A DNA stretch of 18,978 nucleotides, taken from Paraglomus occultum. Lineage: Eukaryota; Glomeromycota; Glomeromycetes; Paraglomerales; Paraglomeraceae. The stretch's first letter is position 1; each line of letters opens with the position of its first letter. The translations under genes were made by a program, and so were the position numbers. Shown piece by piece: positions 1 to 9,954 of the stretch. The notes beneath the pieces are model-generated. The model did no database searches, was not told the origin of the DNA, and was given only the letters and a program-made list of their open reading frames with translations. The stretch is from NCBI GenBank assembly GCA_910592205.1, contig CAJVPJ010000688.1, forward strand, positions 1 to 18,978, read 5' to 3'.

Positions 1-218
1 GCTGAATTGAGACTCAACTCCAAAAAAGAAATTACTTATTTCTTATTGGTTTGTCTTTATTTTATGTGTTGTATTGTAATGTATATGTTCTGATCAAAAC
101 CTATTTACAGTTGGATTACATTGTTACGGTCATGTTCTCTTCGATTAAAAACTTTATTTGTTAACCCAATATAGCTCGTCATTTCATAAATGATGCATAA
201 ACGTGCTATGATTGTTTA

Positions 219-590
219 ATGAGAATATATAAATTGTACCCAACGAGAAAGATTCTATGCGCAATCAACGAAAAAATGCCGAACACGGCCACGGTCTCTG
301 TTATAGTCAATTCCAAAGAAATCGTCAATAACAAAGTCATTCAAGGGGTGGCAACGTACCAGTACGAGCCCGAGTGTTTCCAAAACATTACGTACAAATA
401 CTTTTCAAATACTGCTCACGGAAACTGTCGACAAGATTTTAACGTCGGCGATTTTGTTCAATTTACGGGGAAACTGGTATATGAGAACGAAACCCACAGA
501 AACCAATTTACCCGATAACGCTCTCCCTCTATCAACTCAAAGATTCCCACAACAATAAAATTTTCCTATTATTTACCCCTGACTTAAATG
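219..590 (+). pseudogene. Frameshifted relic of an unrecognised small protein
   Basis: An open frame runs from an ATG at 219 (second ATG at 276) to a stop at 516-518. Its composition looks coding: mixed polar and hydrophobic strands, ending in a stretch with the core VGDFVQFTGKLVYENE. Close to the stop, another frame becomes open and coding-like from about 502 to 590 (PIYPITLSLYQLKDS, then a hydrophobic strand). That continuation would join naturally to the first part, so I read the locus as one gene broken by a frameshift near 500. A 23-nt intron there would be implausibly short. The alternating strands and the VGDxVxFTGK pattern resemble an OB-fold, but I do not recognise a family, and a functional call would be a guess. 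It may belong to a multicopy hypothetical family of Glomeromycotina. Confidence 0.4.
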
Positions 591-1929
591 TGAGTACATT
601 ATGAACTTCATATGCCTTATATGAGATTGATATTAATATTGGTTGATATATGATAATCAAGTGGGATAGCAATAATAATAAGTAAATGATTTTGCTTACA
701 GCTCCCCCTTTGTCATGCGCCGCTCACTAGTTAGATAACTAAAATTAGATGGAGACAGTGCTTCGCACGTGATGAAGATTTGTCCATTCATCGAAAAAAT
801 TTTGTAGAAAAGCATGAAACTTTATTCATCAGCTCAGTTTAAGCCGTTTTATCACGTGCGTCACATATCGATATTAATATGTATTAGTGTTACTTAATTC
901 TACAGTACATAAATAGATAACTAAAATCATTGGTCGTAGATACGTAAAAGAGTTTAAACTGATAACCCGATGATTTGGTAACAATTGACAGTTAGTTGAT
1001 TTTCAACCAATAGGATAGTGTCTATCCAAACCGTGCGGGGATGGACTGAACAATTAATATTAATAAAGAATCGAACCACTTACAGTCACAATCCTTGCTT
1101 GCGGAACAGAATTTTGCAATAGCACGTGAAGCTTATAACATAACACGTTCAGGTTATCGTGTCGTATGCTCTTTGAGTATTATCTATTATTATACCTGTG
1201 TAATATAAACATTGCATGGCATAACCACAGGAATGTTCTAAAGTTGGTTGTTTTTTTATTATTGTTGTTGAGCGCGCAACAAATTTGGGAGTTATGAGGT
1301 GATTGTAGGAGGGGTACTTGTGATTGTAACTGGTGTTAAGTTCAATGTCCAATAATATAAGCAGTCACAGGGCTGGAAGCAGTCTTGCCAAGTATGCTCA
1401 GTGTTCGTAATATATGTTCAATTGTTGGAAGCTATGAAACTGGATCCGGTTAGTCCGTTGTGACTATTATGGTTTTAAATCAAAAAACTGCCGATTTTTT
1501 AGAGAGTCATAGAAATGCATTTATACCTCAAGAGGAATGATGAGAGATTTATGAATATTTTTTTCTCTACTGTTTTATACAGTTCATTGTTACACATGAA
1601 TACTCGTCTCAAACGAAGAATAATAACATCTAGTGTTCAAACTTAACCTCTTTAGCCTTTTTGTCTAATAAGAATGTTCATCCCGCACAGTGGATGACCC
1701 ACAAAAACGAAACCAACCAACAGAATCTAACAGAGAAACGCAATGCGGCATTAATGAATATCAGAAAATTCGGATCAAAGGAACGATTGGCACAAATATG
1801 CGCCTTGGATTAGTAAAAACGTAATTAAGCGATGCGGGTTGTCTTGTCTTCGGTTGAATAGCGATAGAAATCTTTACATCACCATCAATCCCCGAAGCAA
1901 ACTCATTACCCTCATCATCTCTATGTTGT
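591..1929. other. Gene-free stretch left of the TPT transporter
   Basis: No convincing coding frame was seen on either strand; the short ORFs lack recognisable composition. The stretch holds three CACGTG palindromes (766-771, 853-858, 1123-1128) and two copies of the 14-mer tagataactaaaat (732-745 and 914-927), 182 bp apart. A promoter for an unseen leftward or rightward gene is possible but not supported further. The right end is the 3' flank of the minus-strand transporter. Confidence 0.5.
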
Positions 1930-3574
1930 TTAGTTTCTAACTGGGGTAGCATGACTAGGGAGATTATTCACAGATGGTGGTTGCCCTGAGCGGCGTTCGT
2001 AAAATTCAATTCGACTGTTATCCGTCATGAATAGTTACACAATAGACGCTATAAATGAGTGATAATTATAACAAAACAGAACAGCAGATTAAAATTCCAA
2101 CACTTACGCATACCAAGCCCCTTGATTTAAAAACAAATGCAAGAAGCAGTTTAAAGGTTAGTTATCAGATATAGCCTGCTAAATATCATACATTCTAATT
2201 TGAAACACTTACCTCCAAGCAAAGTGAGGAAAATACCCAAACCATTTGTTGGCGTTATCGTGAGGTTGAATATCACTACTGCCAGAATTATTGAAAGTAC
2301 CTGCTTGACATTCCCTGCAACCGTCATAGTCAATGGAGATGTCTTCTTATTTGCTGTGAAACTAACGTAATTCAAGAAAAAAGCGATGATTCCATTTGCC
2401 ACTAAAGCAATGACAAGGGATGTAGTCATTGAATTTTTACTGAACGTTCTAACTCTGTTCAACTCTCCAGTCACGTAAGCATAGATAACAGTCTGGACAA
2501 AGGCCAATGGTGACATCCGCAGTAACAGATCAAAGGGATGCAATTTTAGACGACCAACTAAGACACGGTTGGTAACAACAGTTTTCAAAGCAGCTAACAA
2601 CGTGCCGAGCACGGTAAGGAAGAAGCCTAATATAATAAGAGCTTGTTATCCATTTTCCATAACCTCACTTAGAAGTCCATTCTCTTCCCCAGAAAGCTTC
2701 TTACCCATTTTCGTAAAGTAATAATCGCCAACTGTAGCAAATACAACACCGAAGATAACCTTTGCGCAACATTTAATTGAATCAGATCTGGAGAAACCTT
2801 TATGCAATGGCTTCAGAAATCTAAAAAAAAAAAATACTTACCGGCAGCAAGGAGATATACGTCATAGTTGAAAAATGTCTTTTGAGAAATACAATCGATA
2901 ACATTATAGTAAAGAGTGGTGTCATTGCTCTGACTACCTGATGAAACTATAAATGCGGATCCGAAAATCAGTGACGCTCGTCGAATGAAAATCAATAGTT
3001 CAAATTGATCAACCTTACCGGCACAGTGACAAGATGCCTTCCAACGATTTAGTTTTAAATATAAGTAGACGGATGCATCAATTAGTGTACTGCCCATGAT
3101 AAATAATATCTTAATCAAATATGCTTATGCTCAAAAAATCGTCAAAATTCACTAATGTTTTGCGTTCTTGATTCTGATAAGCGATCATGTACTAGGATTC
3201 TTACGGAACCGTAGTAATAAATAATTGAACCACACTATGTCAAAAACATGTTTATATAAGAGTACTTACAAAGAAACATTACTAATGGCAATGTTAATAG
3301 TATATAATACTGAGAACAGTAACATTTGCATGCTTTCACGTTCTGTTAAGTGCATTGGAGTAAATACTCCAAGCCAATAAAACAGGTATGAGCCGATCGC
3401 ACCACATAATGCGTGAACGCCCGTTAATGTCCATGGGAAGGGAAAATCAAAAAGCTGCATCACAGCTTTATTGTATAGAGTCAAGGCTAGATTGAGGACG
3501 AAATATAGGACAAGCCAGACAGCAGAGGCATTCTGCACCGTAACTTCGGTGTTCCTTTTGCCAGATTCCACCAT
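1930..3574 (-). CDS. Triose-phosphate/nucleotide-sugar transporter family (TPT, DMT superfamily), 7 exons
   Basis: This is a predicted multispanning transporter of about 331 residues, probably in Golgi or ER membranes and exchanging a phosphorylated sugar or nucleotide sugar; the substrate is not predictable. My splice model on the minus strand is 3574-3270, 3037-3019, 2946-2842, 2759-2705, 2626-2213, 2120-2108 and 2014-1930, with all phases consistent. Donors are mostly GTAAG type. Family landmarks appear in order: LYFVLNLALTLYNKAVM near residues 26-42, a fungal-type FPFPWTLTGVHAL segment, ISNVSLHLVTVPFHQVVRAM across exons 1-3, VGDYYFTKMG, LLAALKTVVTNRVLVG and SPLAFVQTVIYAYVTGEL. It ends in VKQVLSIILAVVIF, a hydrophobic helix and a short polar tail. 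Exon 2 is 19 nt (HLVTVP) and exon 6 is 13 nt (GAWYA), so automatic gene finders would probably miss them. A CACGTG lies 142 bp upstream of the ATG (3716-3721). The next gene on the right is RPF1, across a relic-rich block. Confidence 0.93.
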
Positions 3575-4377
3575 CGATTTATGGTCGCTTTAACAATAGG
3601 AGATGTCCGGCTTAGTGAGGGCGGTTATTTTTCAAGACGAGAGTCAAGATGGCTTGCGAGGAGTGAAAATGGTATGTGGTGTTGCTTCGGATATCATTTA
3701 TAACTTTGGACATGGCACGTGCTCCCATATAGTAAATAACGCCTCACAAGATTTCAGGGGCTTACAAACGCCACGTTTAGTGGCTCCAAATTCCAACAAA
3801 TAAGTCTTCTCATATTAACATGGGCACGCTGCAACAAACCAGAACATTTTATTATGCCGCCAAATGCAACGCTGGTGCTAAAAATTGCTAGTGAGGCTAA
3901 AAATTGATAAAGTGTCTGGTTCTTTTTTTACTTTAATTTAATACTAGTGCCAGCCAATGGCATGTCTGAATTAATAAATTTTAATTTGAGGTAACAGTTT
4001 TACTTGCAATTATCAATGTATTTTATATAGGCGTATTTGTATATAATTTACATTAACCATCAGAATCTAAAAACTTTAGCACATTGAGAAGCATTCTAAA
4101 AAAGAACAATGACAAAAATTGCGTTTACATTTTAAATCAACCTCTCCAGGAATATCCAGATAAAGAAAAATTTGCTTACAAAATTTACCAAGAGGAACGA
4201 AAATAAATAGCGATAATCGAATCTTAACAATGGCTTATGATAATCCAAGAAAGAAACAAAAATTAGAAGACAGGTAAGGGAAAACCGGTTAACGTTCGTT
4301 AGTCTTGATTTACATTTCGCTAATTTGATAATAATAAATGGTAACAACGTAACAGTAATTTTATTATTTTATTATTA
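3575..4377. other. Upstream region of the TPT gene and AT-rich spacer
   Basis: The first 150 bases are the likely 5' region of the minus-strand transporter and include CACGTG at 3716-3721. A 66-codon plus-strand ORF (3603-3803) overlaps this promoter, has no recognisable features and is not called. From about 3840 to 4377 the sequence is AT-rich with no recognisable coding frame; 4360-4380 is a TTATT-rich run. Confidence 0.5.
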
Positions 4378-5192
4378 TTACAAAAAAAGCAGCCTCTCCT
4401 CAACCACAATATCATAATAAACATGGTCCATTATTTTAGGAATTCGCACGTATGGGATGTCATTTTCCCGTTTAAATGCGTCGTCTTTGTGAACACTTAA
4501 ATCTTTCGCACTTTGGCTGTGCGGTGCGATTGCTCTTAAAAATATAAATAGTAGTAAAAGCACCAGAGTTTTTTTTGGTCACTCTAGCGGTAATTTACTT
4601 TTTTTACCATTGCTATTATTAATAACATTATCAGAATCGTCTATTTCGTTATCTTCATCCCCATCTGAGTGGTTTATATTTTCCGTCAATCCAGCGTTGA
4701 ATTGCCTTTTTACATGGAGTTATAAATAGTTTTTATCGCAGAGAAAAGTAGACCGTATCAGTAAGTATCAATGTCACTAAGCATTTTGTGAAATGAAAAA
4801 TCCGAGTCCAAATTAAGCTATTTGTCAAATAAGATTTTAAAGTTCTTCCACAAGCATTCGATTTCTGGTGCTGGCCAATTTGTTTGCTACGCATGTAGTC
4901 TTGATTTTTCTTCAGCTTTATTAAATTGATTACTTTATTAATTTTCTGATTTATAATACGCAGCTGATCTTTGTAATAAGTTGAAAATCCACCGATCAAT
5001 AATCCAAGAATAAATTCTTTGTGAGAAGAAACATATTGAAATAATAAAGTCTGTTGGAGAGATTTTGTAAAAACAGTTTACGCAAAGCTTTTTTGTAAAA
5101 TGGCTCAATTTCTGTCGCTTTATACAAACTTTTCTTGAGTAAGTAATCAATGTGCGCAAATTTTTGCGCATTAATTATCTTTGGAAACAATA
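4378..5192 (-). pseudogene. Degenerate minus-strand coding-like block, family unknown
   Basis: Several broken minus-strand frames follow one another. From right to left there is a lysine-rich helical stretch near 5190-5000 (FPKIINAQKFAHIDYLLKKS, then EIEPFYKKALRKLF), a frame at about 5050-4733 with an amphipathic lysine-rich segment, and a short acidic Asn/Asp-rich tail at about 4680-4585 (DGDEDNEIDDSDN, then GKKSKLPLE and a stop). Last comes a frame ending at 4378 that contains SVHKDDAFKRENDIPYVRIP. An acidic, low-complexity tail followed by a stop is typical of the end of a real protein, so I read this as an eroded gene or transposon-encoded protein. The frames are interrupted by stops and shifts and lack splice sites that would restore them. 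I cannot name a family; it could equally be several unrelated remnants. Confidence 0.3.
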
Positions 5193-5717
5193 TAGCATGT
5201 AAAAATCTAGAAAGTTACTAATTGAGTAAGTATTGCGCGCAAAATTGTATGCTTTGTTATAAACTTGTGCGCGGAAATTGCACGTCTTGACGATCTTGAG
5301 CAAGACAAAAAAGGCAAATTCTTCGTTTATTTGCCAAGAACCTAGTGTAAAAGAAGAAGTTTGCGGCGTTTTTTTCTGGAGTCGGCAACATGTAATGTTA
5401 TCGTAATTGCTACTAACAACTGTTGTTATTACCTGTACTATTCTTTAACGTGCGTACTTTGCCATCAAAAAATTTGTTATGCGACTTTGGAGTAATATAC
5501 AATTGGAATAGTGGTAAAATAAGTTTATTGTAATTATATTAAACCAACTTAATTTAGATTATATTCATATCCACTCGGTGACAATGAGCTTGCATTTGCG
5601 TCGTCTGGTACCCATAGACACATGCGTTAGAGAAAATAAATTTAACTTCTAGACACCATTGGAAATGACAGTTGGGAATGCGCGAATGAACTGTTAGCGT
5701 GCTTATATATGCTTTTC
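5193..5717. other. AT-rich spacer within the relic block
   Basis: No coding frame of convincing composition was seen. It lies between the unknown degenerate block and the Tc1/mariner relic, on whose minus strand the missing C-terminal catalytic part would be expected. I looked there for a DDE/DDD-type C-terminal region and saw none. Confidence 0.4.
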
Positions 5718-6001
5718 CTAACCCACGCCCCCCAAAAAATCTATTCTCATTACTTCATTTTTGATTTGTTCAGCAGATTTTTTATTGTTATTCTTAACAA
5801 TAGTTTTAGCGTTTTTGACTTTCATGTGACAACAATCTTGGACGCCCACTCAGGGGACAAGTAGCAAGATTGTCTTCGTTAATATACTTTCTGATAGTAC
5901 AAAAGACAGTTGTTCTATGAACTTTGAGAGTTTTACTGGTTTGGATATTGGTTGGTTATTCTTATAATTTCACCGCGTTGGCTTCCAGTTAAATGATACA
6001 T
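5718..6001 (-). pseudogene. Tc1/mariner transposase N-terminal relic
   Basis: Read on the minus strand from 6001, three successive frames give the paired helix-turn-helix DNA-binding region of a Tc1-like transposase: LTGSQRGEIIRITNQYPNQ, then KVHRTTVFCTIRKYINEDNL followed by SGRPRLLSHESQKR, then KTIVKNNNKKSAEQIKNEV. The SGRPRL GRPR-like linker and the order of the helices are family hallmarks. The frame is lost just after the YPNQ segment, where some residues are missing, and again at the codon after SQKR. The DDE catalytic domain is absent, and I could not find terminal inverted repeats. This is therefore a dead 5' fragment of an old insertion, not a working element. Confidence 0.8.
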
Positions 6002-6556
6002 TTTAGAAATACTATAAGGTGTTGAGCTATTTTATTTATATAATTTTATGTTTGTTTGCAAAAAAACGCGAAATTACATACACGTCTATTCGAAAGCAAG
6101 ACTATAACAGATTAAATTTTGAGACATGATTATTACGTACGATTTTGTGCAATTAAAAATTTTAGCTGTGCGATACTTTTATTTATCTTATTGTAATGTA
6201 CCGAAAGAAAATATTTTAAAGGTACAAGAACTTATCGGCCTACCAATTATTCTCAAATACTGTATTGGTATCCTCTTCATAAATACCTTATTATTATTAC
6301 TAAATTGCGCTCTGCGAATAATGCTGTTGACTCTTGTCATAGTTATCTGATGCGACAATTCTTTGATGGGTACTTTACACAAATATACTTTCTCCCATCA
6401 AAGTATTTCCCTGATGAGCTGAAAAACTATTTTTTATTTAAAAAACTGAAGTTGAACTACGTTGCCGTTTGGTAAGTTTGCGCGTGCAACGACATTGGTC
6501 GTCTGAATGCGAAACTTAATCCATTATAAATAATTCGAAAATTTATTAATTGAATC
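6002..6556. other. Spacer between Tc1 and MULE relics
   Basis: AT-rich. A 74-codon plus-strand ORF (6126-6350) and its antisense shadow have no recognisable motif and simple hydrophobic composition, so neither is called. Neither the first part of the Tc1 element nor the second half of the MULE domain is visible here. Confidence 0.4.
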
Positions 6557-7066
6557 TTAGGAAAGAATATACGTATCTTGCAACCAACATATTTCCAGAG
6601 CATTGTGTTTAGACCTCGAATCGTCCGTGAGGAAAATGATCGCGTCTACTTGTGGACCGCGCCCGAAAAGGGCATATTCAGGAAGAATTGTTTTTAATAA
6701 ATAATCGCAATTTCCGAGTTTGTCTGAGATAATAAATAGCCCGAGCGGAAGAACACCGATTGCGCAGTTAGTATAGAGGGGAGTAATCGACATGTTAATG
6801 TGTTCAATAAAGCAGAAGCGTTCATATGACACAGCTCGCGTGTTTATGAAAAAGCGCTCGCTGCACTCTGGTTTTGGCGTCAAATTCTTGCAACGCCGAT
6901 GTTGAATTGTTGTATTCTCCGACAATAGGTCTTTATTACGACTGCCAAGTGCTTCTGAAAAAAAGGCTATCTCCAGTAAAGAACTAAGTTCCAGTAAAGT
7001 GTAGGTTGTAAAACCATAAACATTCCAATATAGAACGGTGATTGGGTGAAATGACTATCACATGAT
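6557..7066 (-). pseudogene. MULE-type transposase domain relic
   Basis: An open minus-strand frame runs from just after a stop near 7067 to a stop at 6557. Its second half aligns by eye with the MULE transposase domain (the DDE-type Mutator-like family, often followed by SWIM zinc fingers in fungi): NCAIGVLPLGLFIISDKLGN, LLKTILPEYALFGRGPQV, IIFLTDDSRSKHNALEICW. The conserved LTDD acidic pair is present. The expected next motif, the FHVLQAxW-type segment after LLC, is missing because the frame ends. There is no ATG at the head of the frame, and the N-terminal part is only weakly family-like. It is truncated, so it is a fossil; it ends only about 65 bp from the RPF1 start, on the opposite strand. 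Confidence 0.75.
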
Positions 7067-7132
7067 AAATTATGCATAATCACGGGAGAAAATTTTTGTA
7101 TTGAACGCTTTTCGACATAAAATCGTTACAAT
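7067..7132 (+). promoter_or_regulatory. Short RPF1 upstream region
   Basis: Only about 65 bp separate the RPF1 ATG (7133) from the MULE relic frame on the other strand. The bases just before the ATG are AT-rich (ttacaat then ATG). No clear TATA box or E-box was seen, so the true promoter may extend into the transposon relic. Confidence 0.35.
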
Positions 7133-8389
7133 ATGCCTATAATAAAGCCGTCACAAATCAAAAATAAGATAAAACGTGAGGGAGTCTATGCTAAACAAAA
7201 ACAAGAAAACAGTCGTCGGAAACTACGAGAACGAATAAAACGTCGCAAGGAAGAAGCCGAAAATCCAGAAGCAAAAAAGGTGATACAATACACGCCTGGA
7301 GAAAGATGAGGAGCTTCATGAGCTGAAATGTTCTTATTGATTTAGGCTCGGCTTGAGACAAATGTTCCCAAGACCCTCGAAAGCACCCGAGAGTTTGATG
7401 AAACAATCGTGCCGCCTGATGACTTGGAAGTTATAGAAGACGAAACGTCCGACGAATTTGCTTCTTATTTTCGGGAAGGACATTCTCCCAAGCTGCTCAT
7501 AACAACCAGCAAAATTGCCTCTAAAGCGTCATACGAATTGGCTACCGAATTAGTTGATGTCTTTCCTAATAGTCAATACGTGAGAAGAGGAAAGAAATTC
7601 TCTATTGCACAAATTATAGAATTTTGCACAAACCGAGGCTATACCGACGTTATGGTGATTAACGAAGATCGAAAAATATCCAGTAAATAAAGCATCTTCC
7701 TAATTTTGTTTCTGTTTGATATCGTACGACTAACAATATCTCTGGCATTCGCAGATGCGATCACTCTAATACATTTACCAGAAGGACCGACGGCGTACTT
7801 TAAATTGACAAGTGTCAAGCTGGGTAAAGAGATTCAGGTAAACGACCAGAGATAAAGTGGGTTATTTGCAGTTTATTGTCTATATGCCTAACCAATTATT
7901 CGATAATATTGAAGGGTAATGGACGTTCGACAGGTCACAAGCCAGAACTCATTCTTAACAACTTTAACACGCGCCTTGGTCATACCATTGGTCGTTGGCT
8001 TCAAGCATTATTCCCCCACGTACCTGAATTCAAAGGAAGACAAGTTGCGACCTTCCATAATCAGCGTGATTTTATTTTCTTCCGACGTCATCGGTAGGTC
8101 AGATACTTTATTCAATTAACATATATCTTTCTCGTATTGACACCCGATATCGATACGTTAGATATGTCTTCAAAAATAAAGATCATGCAGATTTACAAGA
8201 GCTCGGGCCAAGATTCACATTGAAGCTCAAGTCATTACAAAAAGGTCTTTTGGATAAAGATGGCGACTACGAGTGGTTGTCCAAGGTAAGTTTAATATTA
8301 ATTTATCTTTGTCGATTGCAGATGAACTAATTCTCCACAACTAAATACAGCCAGAGTTGGAGACGAGCCGAAGACGCTTTTTCCTATGA
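7133..8389 (+). CDS. RPF1: RPF1, ribosome production factor 1 (Brix domain)
   Basis: RPF1 is a nucleolar factor needed for 27S pre-rRNA processing and 60S subunit assembly. The model has six exons, 7133-7279, 7346-7682, 7755-7837, 7915-8093, 8162-8285 and 8351-8389, giving 302 residues, close to the usual length of about 300. All introns are GT-AG with matching phases. The N-terminus is a basic helix (residues 1-49, [20 protein letters not shown]), then the [18 protein letters not shown] segment typical of RPF1. The Brix domain follows from about residue 97 ([10 protein letters not shown]) through [46 protein letters not shown] and [19 protein letters not shown]. The sigma70-like motif [19 protein letters not shown] comes next, then the short RRRFFL C-terminus. 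The last exon encodes only 12 residues. It converges on the DUF7598-type gene. Confidence 0.97.
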
Positions 8390-8814
8390 ATTAGGAATGT
8401 AAGTTCAGCAATGGACCATGTTTGAAGGGTTAGTATGCACAAAACTAATATATCGATAAATAAAATTATGATAAATAAAATAACGATAAATAAAGAAAAA
8501 CGTTTTTTTTTTGACTCCACGTAAGGTATTCGTTCTTTATTATTTTGTCGTTTCCTTATGCATCAGTAAGTAAGTTTCACGCACAAAGGAAGTTGAAACT
8601 CTATAATAATAAGAGAATATGTTACAAGAATTAAAGTGCATCTACTCTAATCCATACTATTACATTTACTAAAGGGAATGTAAGAATGGGAGCAAATCAA
8701 TTGTCCCAATCAATTGTCTTTTAAAAATTATTCTGACATGTAACTTGTTTAACGTTTTAATTTCGTATTTTCGTTTCCGGGTATCCTTCCGTATAGTTGA
8801 ACTGAGCCAATGAT
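8390..8814. other. Convergent 3' spacer, RPF1 / DUF7598-type gene
   Basis: Contains the 3' untranslated regions of two converging genes. No ORF of interest was seen. It includes a short 15-bp tandem repeat (8455-8499, listed separately) and a T-run at about 8503-8511. Confidence 0.5.
8455..8499. repeat. 15-bp tandem repeat, three copies
   Basis: The decamer gataaataaa starts at 8455, 8470 and 8485, an exact 15-bp period, with slightly diverged filler (attat, ataac, gaaaa). It lies in the 3' flank of RPF1. It includes several AATAAA hexamers, so it could supply polyadenylation signals for RPF1; that is inference. Confidence 0.8.
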
Positions 8815-9410
8815 TTAGACTGTATAAGAAGGAGGACGTTGTTTCACGTCACTGTTGCTATTATTGACTATTTTACGTCGTTCCTTGAGCATAACACCGC
8901 CGAAGCTACCAAGAAGCATGTATATTATGCCAATTATGAATACGAGCCAGCCCGGGACTACCACGAATATGAACAGACTGTGACCGAGAAATGATAAACT
9001 ATTGATTCCACTATCGTAGCCAAGAACAAGAGATCCAATACTAGAGAGAATTTTGAGATTATTAAACAAATATAACAGAAATGTGTATTATTTTACGCAA
9101 TTCGTTTTCTCTATGGTTTGTATACTTACATAATTTGCAGAAAACCGAAGAAGGACCAACTGTGCGTTTCATCCAGCATAGGAAACCAGTAAAACAGTCT
9201 CTTGGGCCAGCCGAATTCGGCAAATATTAAGACAATAGACACCAATGCAAAAACACATCGGTTAAGAAATTGAAATATAGTATTACTCTGTCCCAGGCTG
9301 GGGAATCCTTTAACGTTTACAATTACACACGTAGCGATGACCAGCATCATGGATATAATGGAAAGCACGCGCAGCGTGTTGAGTGCAAACCACGTACTGT
9401 TCAATGACAT
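8815..9410 (-). CDS. Four-span membrane protein, DUF7598-like
   Basis: Two exons (9410-9130 and 9040-8815; intron 89 nt with GTAAGT donor, phase 2) encode 168 residues. There are four hydrophobic segments: about 11-32 (TLRVLSIISMMLVIATCVIV), 45-67, 85-105 (FFGFLQIIIGSLVLG) and 112-140. The C-terminal tail of about 25 residues is polar and basic, ending KQRPPSYTV. The first helix pattern (LNxLRVLSII), the FAEFGWPKRLFYWFPML loop and the LQxxIGSxVL third helix resemble a fungal family I know as DUF7598, whose function is unknown. The assignment is from memory of the pattern and is moderate. No signal peptide other than the first helix is seen. The start is the only ATG before that helix. Confidence 0.75.
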
Positions 9411-9954
9411 TACGGTGCGTGATCAAAGAGAATAATTTAAAAGAGACAAAAGAACGGGATAAATGGAAAAGAGGATGCGAGGATGGGTTCTTTTAGACTG
9501 ATGCTAGCGAGGTTATTTATGAATGCATGGAGTGAGAATTAGCATCATTCCGTGCAGGCTGATTTATAGAGTATTGGGTAGACAAAGGGACGATTTATAT
9601 CCAATCAGAGTAAACACATAAAAGTATTGTGTGGAAATCTTGTTTCACATATTATGCTATTCTTTGTATGAAATAGCATGTGGTCTGCTTGTTACCTTAT
9701 TGTTTACCAGGACGAGTGACCTTAAATGGAGAAAAAAAGAACACTAATGGACACATAGGCCAATAGTGACCTTTATTCCTAAAACGAATTTGAGACAGCT
9801 GCAAAGTATAAACCTTCAAGTTATTAATACCCCTCAATGAAACTACTATTTTCGTCTAGTTACACAACCCATGAATAGAATGAAACTTATTTGATATACA
9901 GGGACGCTGATCGACGCTCAAACAACGTAGCGTATGTTTCAAACCAAGTCTTTT
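9411..9954. other. Spacer upstream of the DUF7598-type gene
   Basis: Holds the 5' region of the minus-strand membrane-protein gene and the 3' flank of the next minus-strand gene. No coding frame or structured element was recognised. Confidence 0.5.

Noticed and set aside
1060-1090. Minus-strand GGTTCGATTC, like a tRNA B-box
   Set aside because: The flanking bases do not form a T-arm stem, and no acceptor, D-arm or anticodon arm could be built upstream.
3603-3803. 66-codon plus-strand ORF upstream of the TPT gene
   Set aside because: It has no recognisable motif, overlaps the promoter region of the opposite-strand gene, and no neighbouring exon extends it.
4132-4347. 71-codon minus-strand hydrophobic ORF
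   Set aside because: Composition is that of AT-rich noncoding DNA; no homology pattern or splice context.
6126-6382. Hydrophobic plus-strand ORF and its antisense partner
   Set aside because: Low-complexity AT-rich composition, mutual shadows on both strands, no family pattern.
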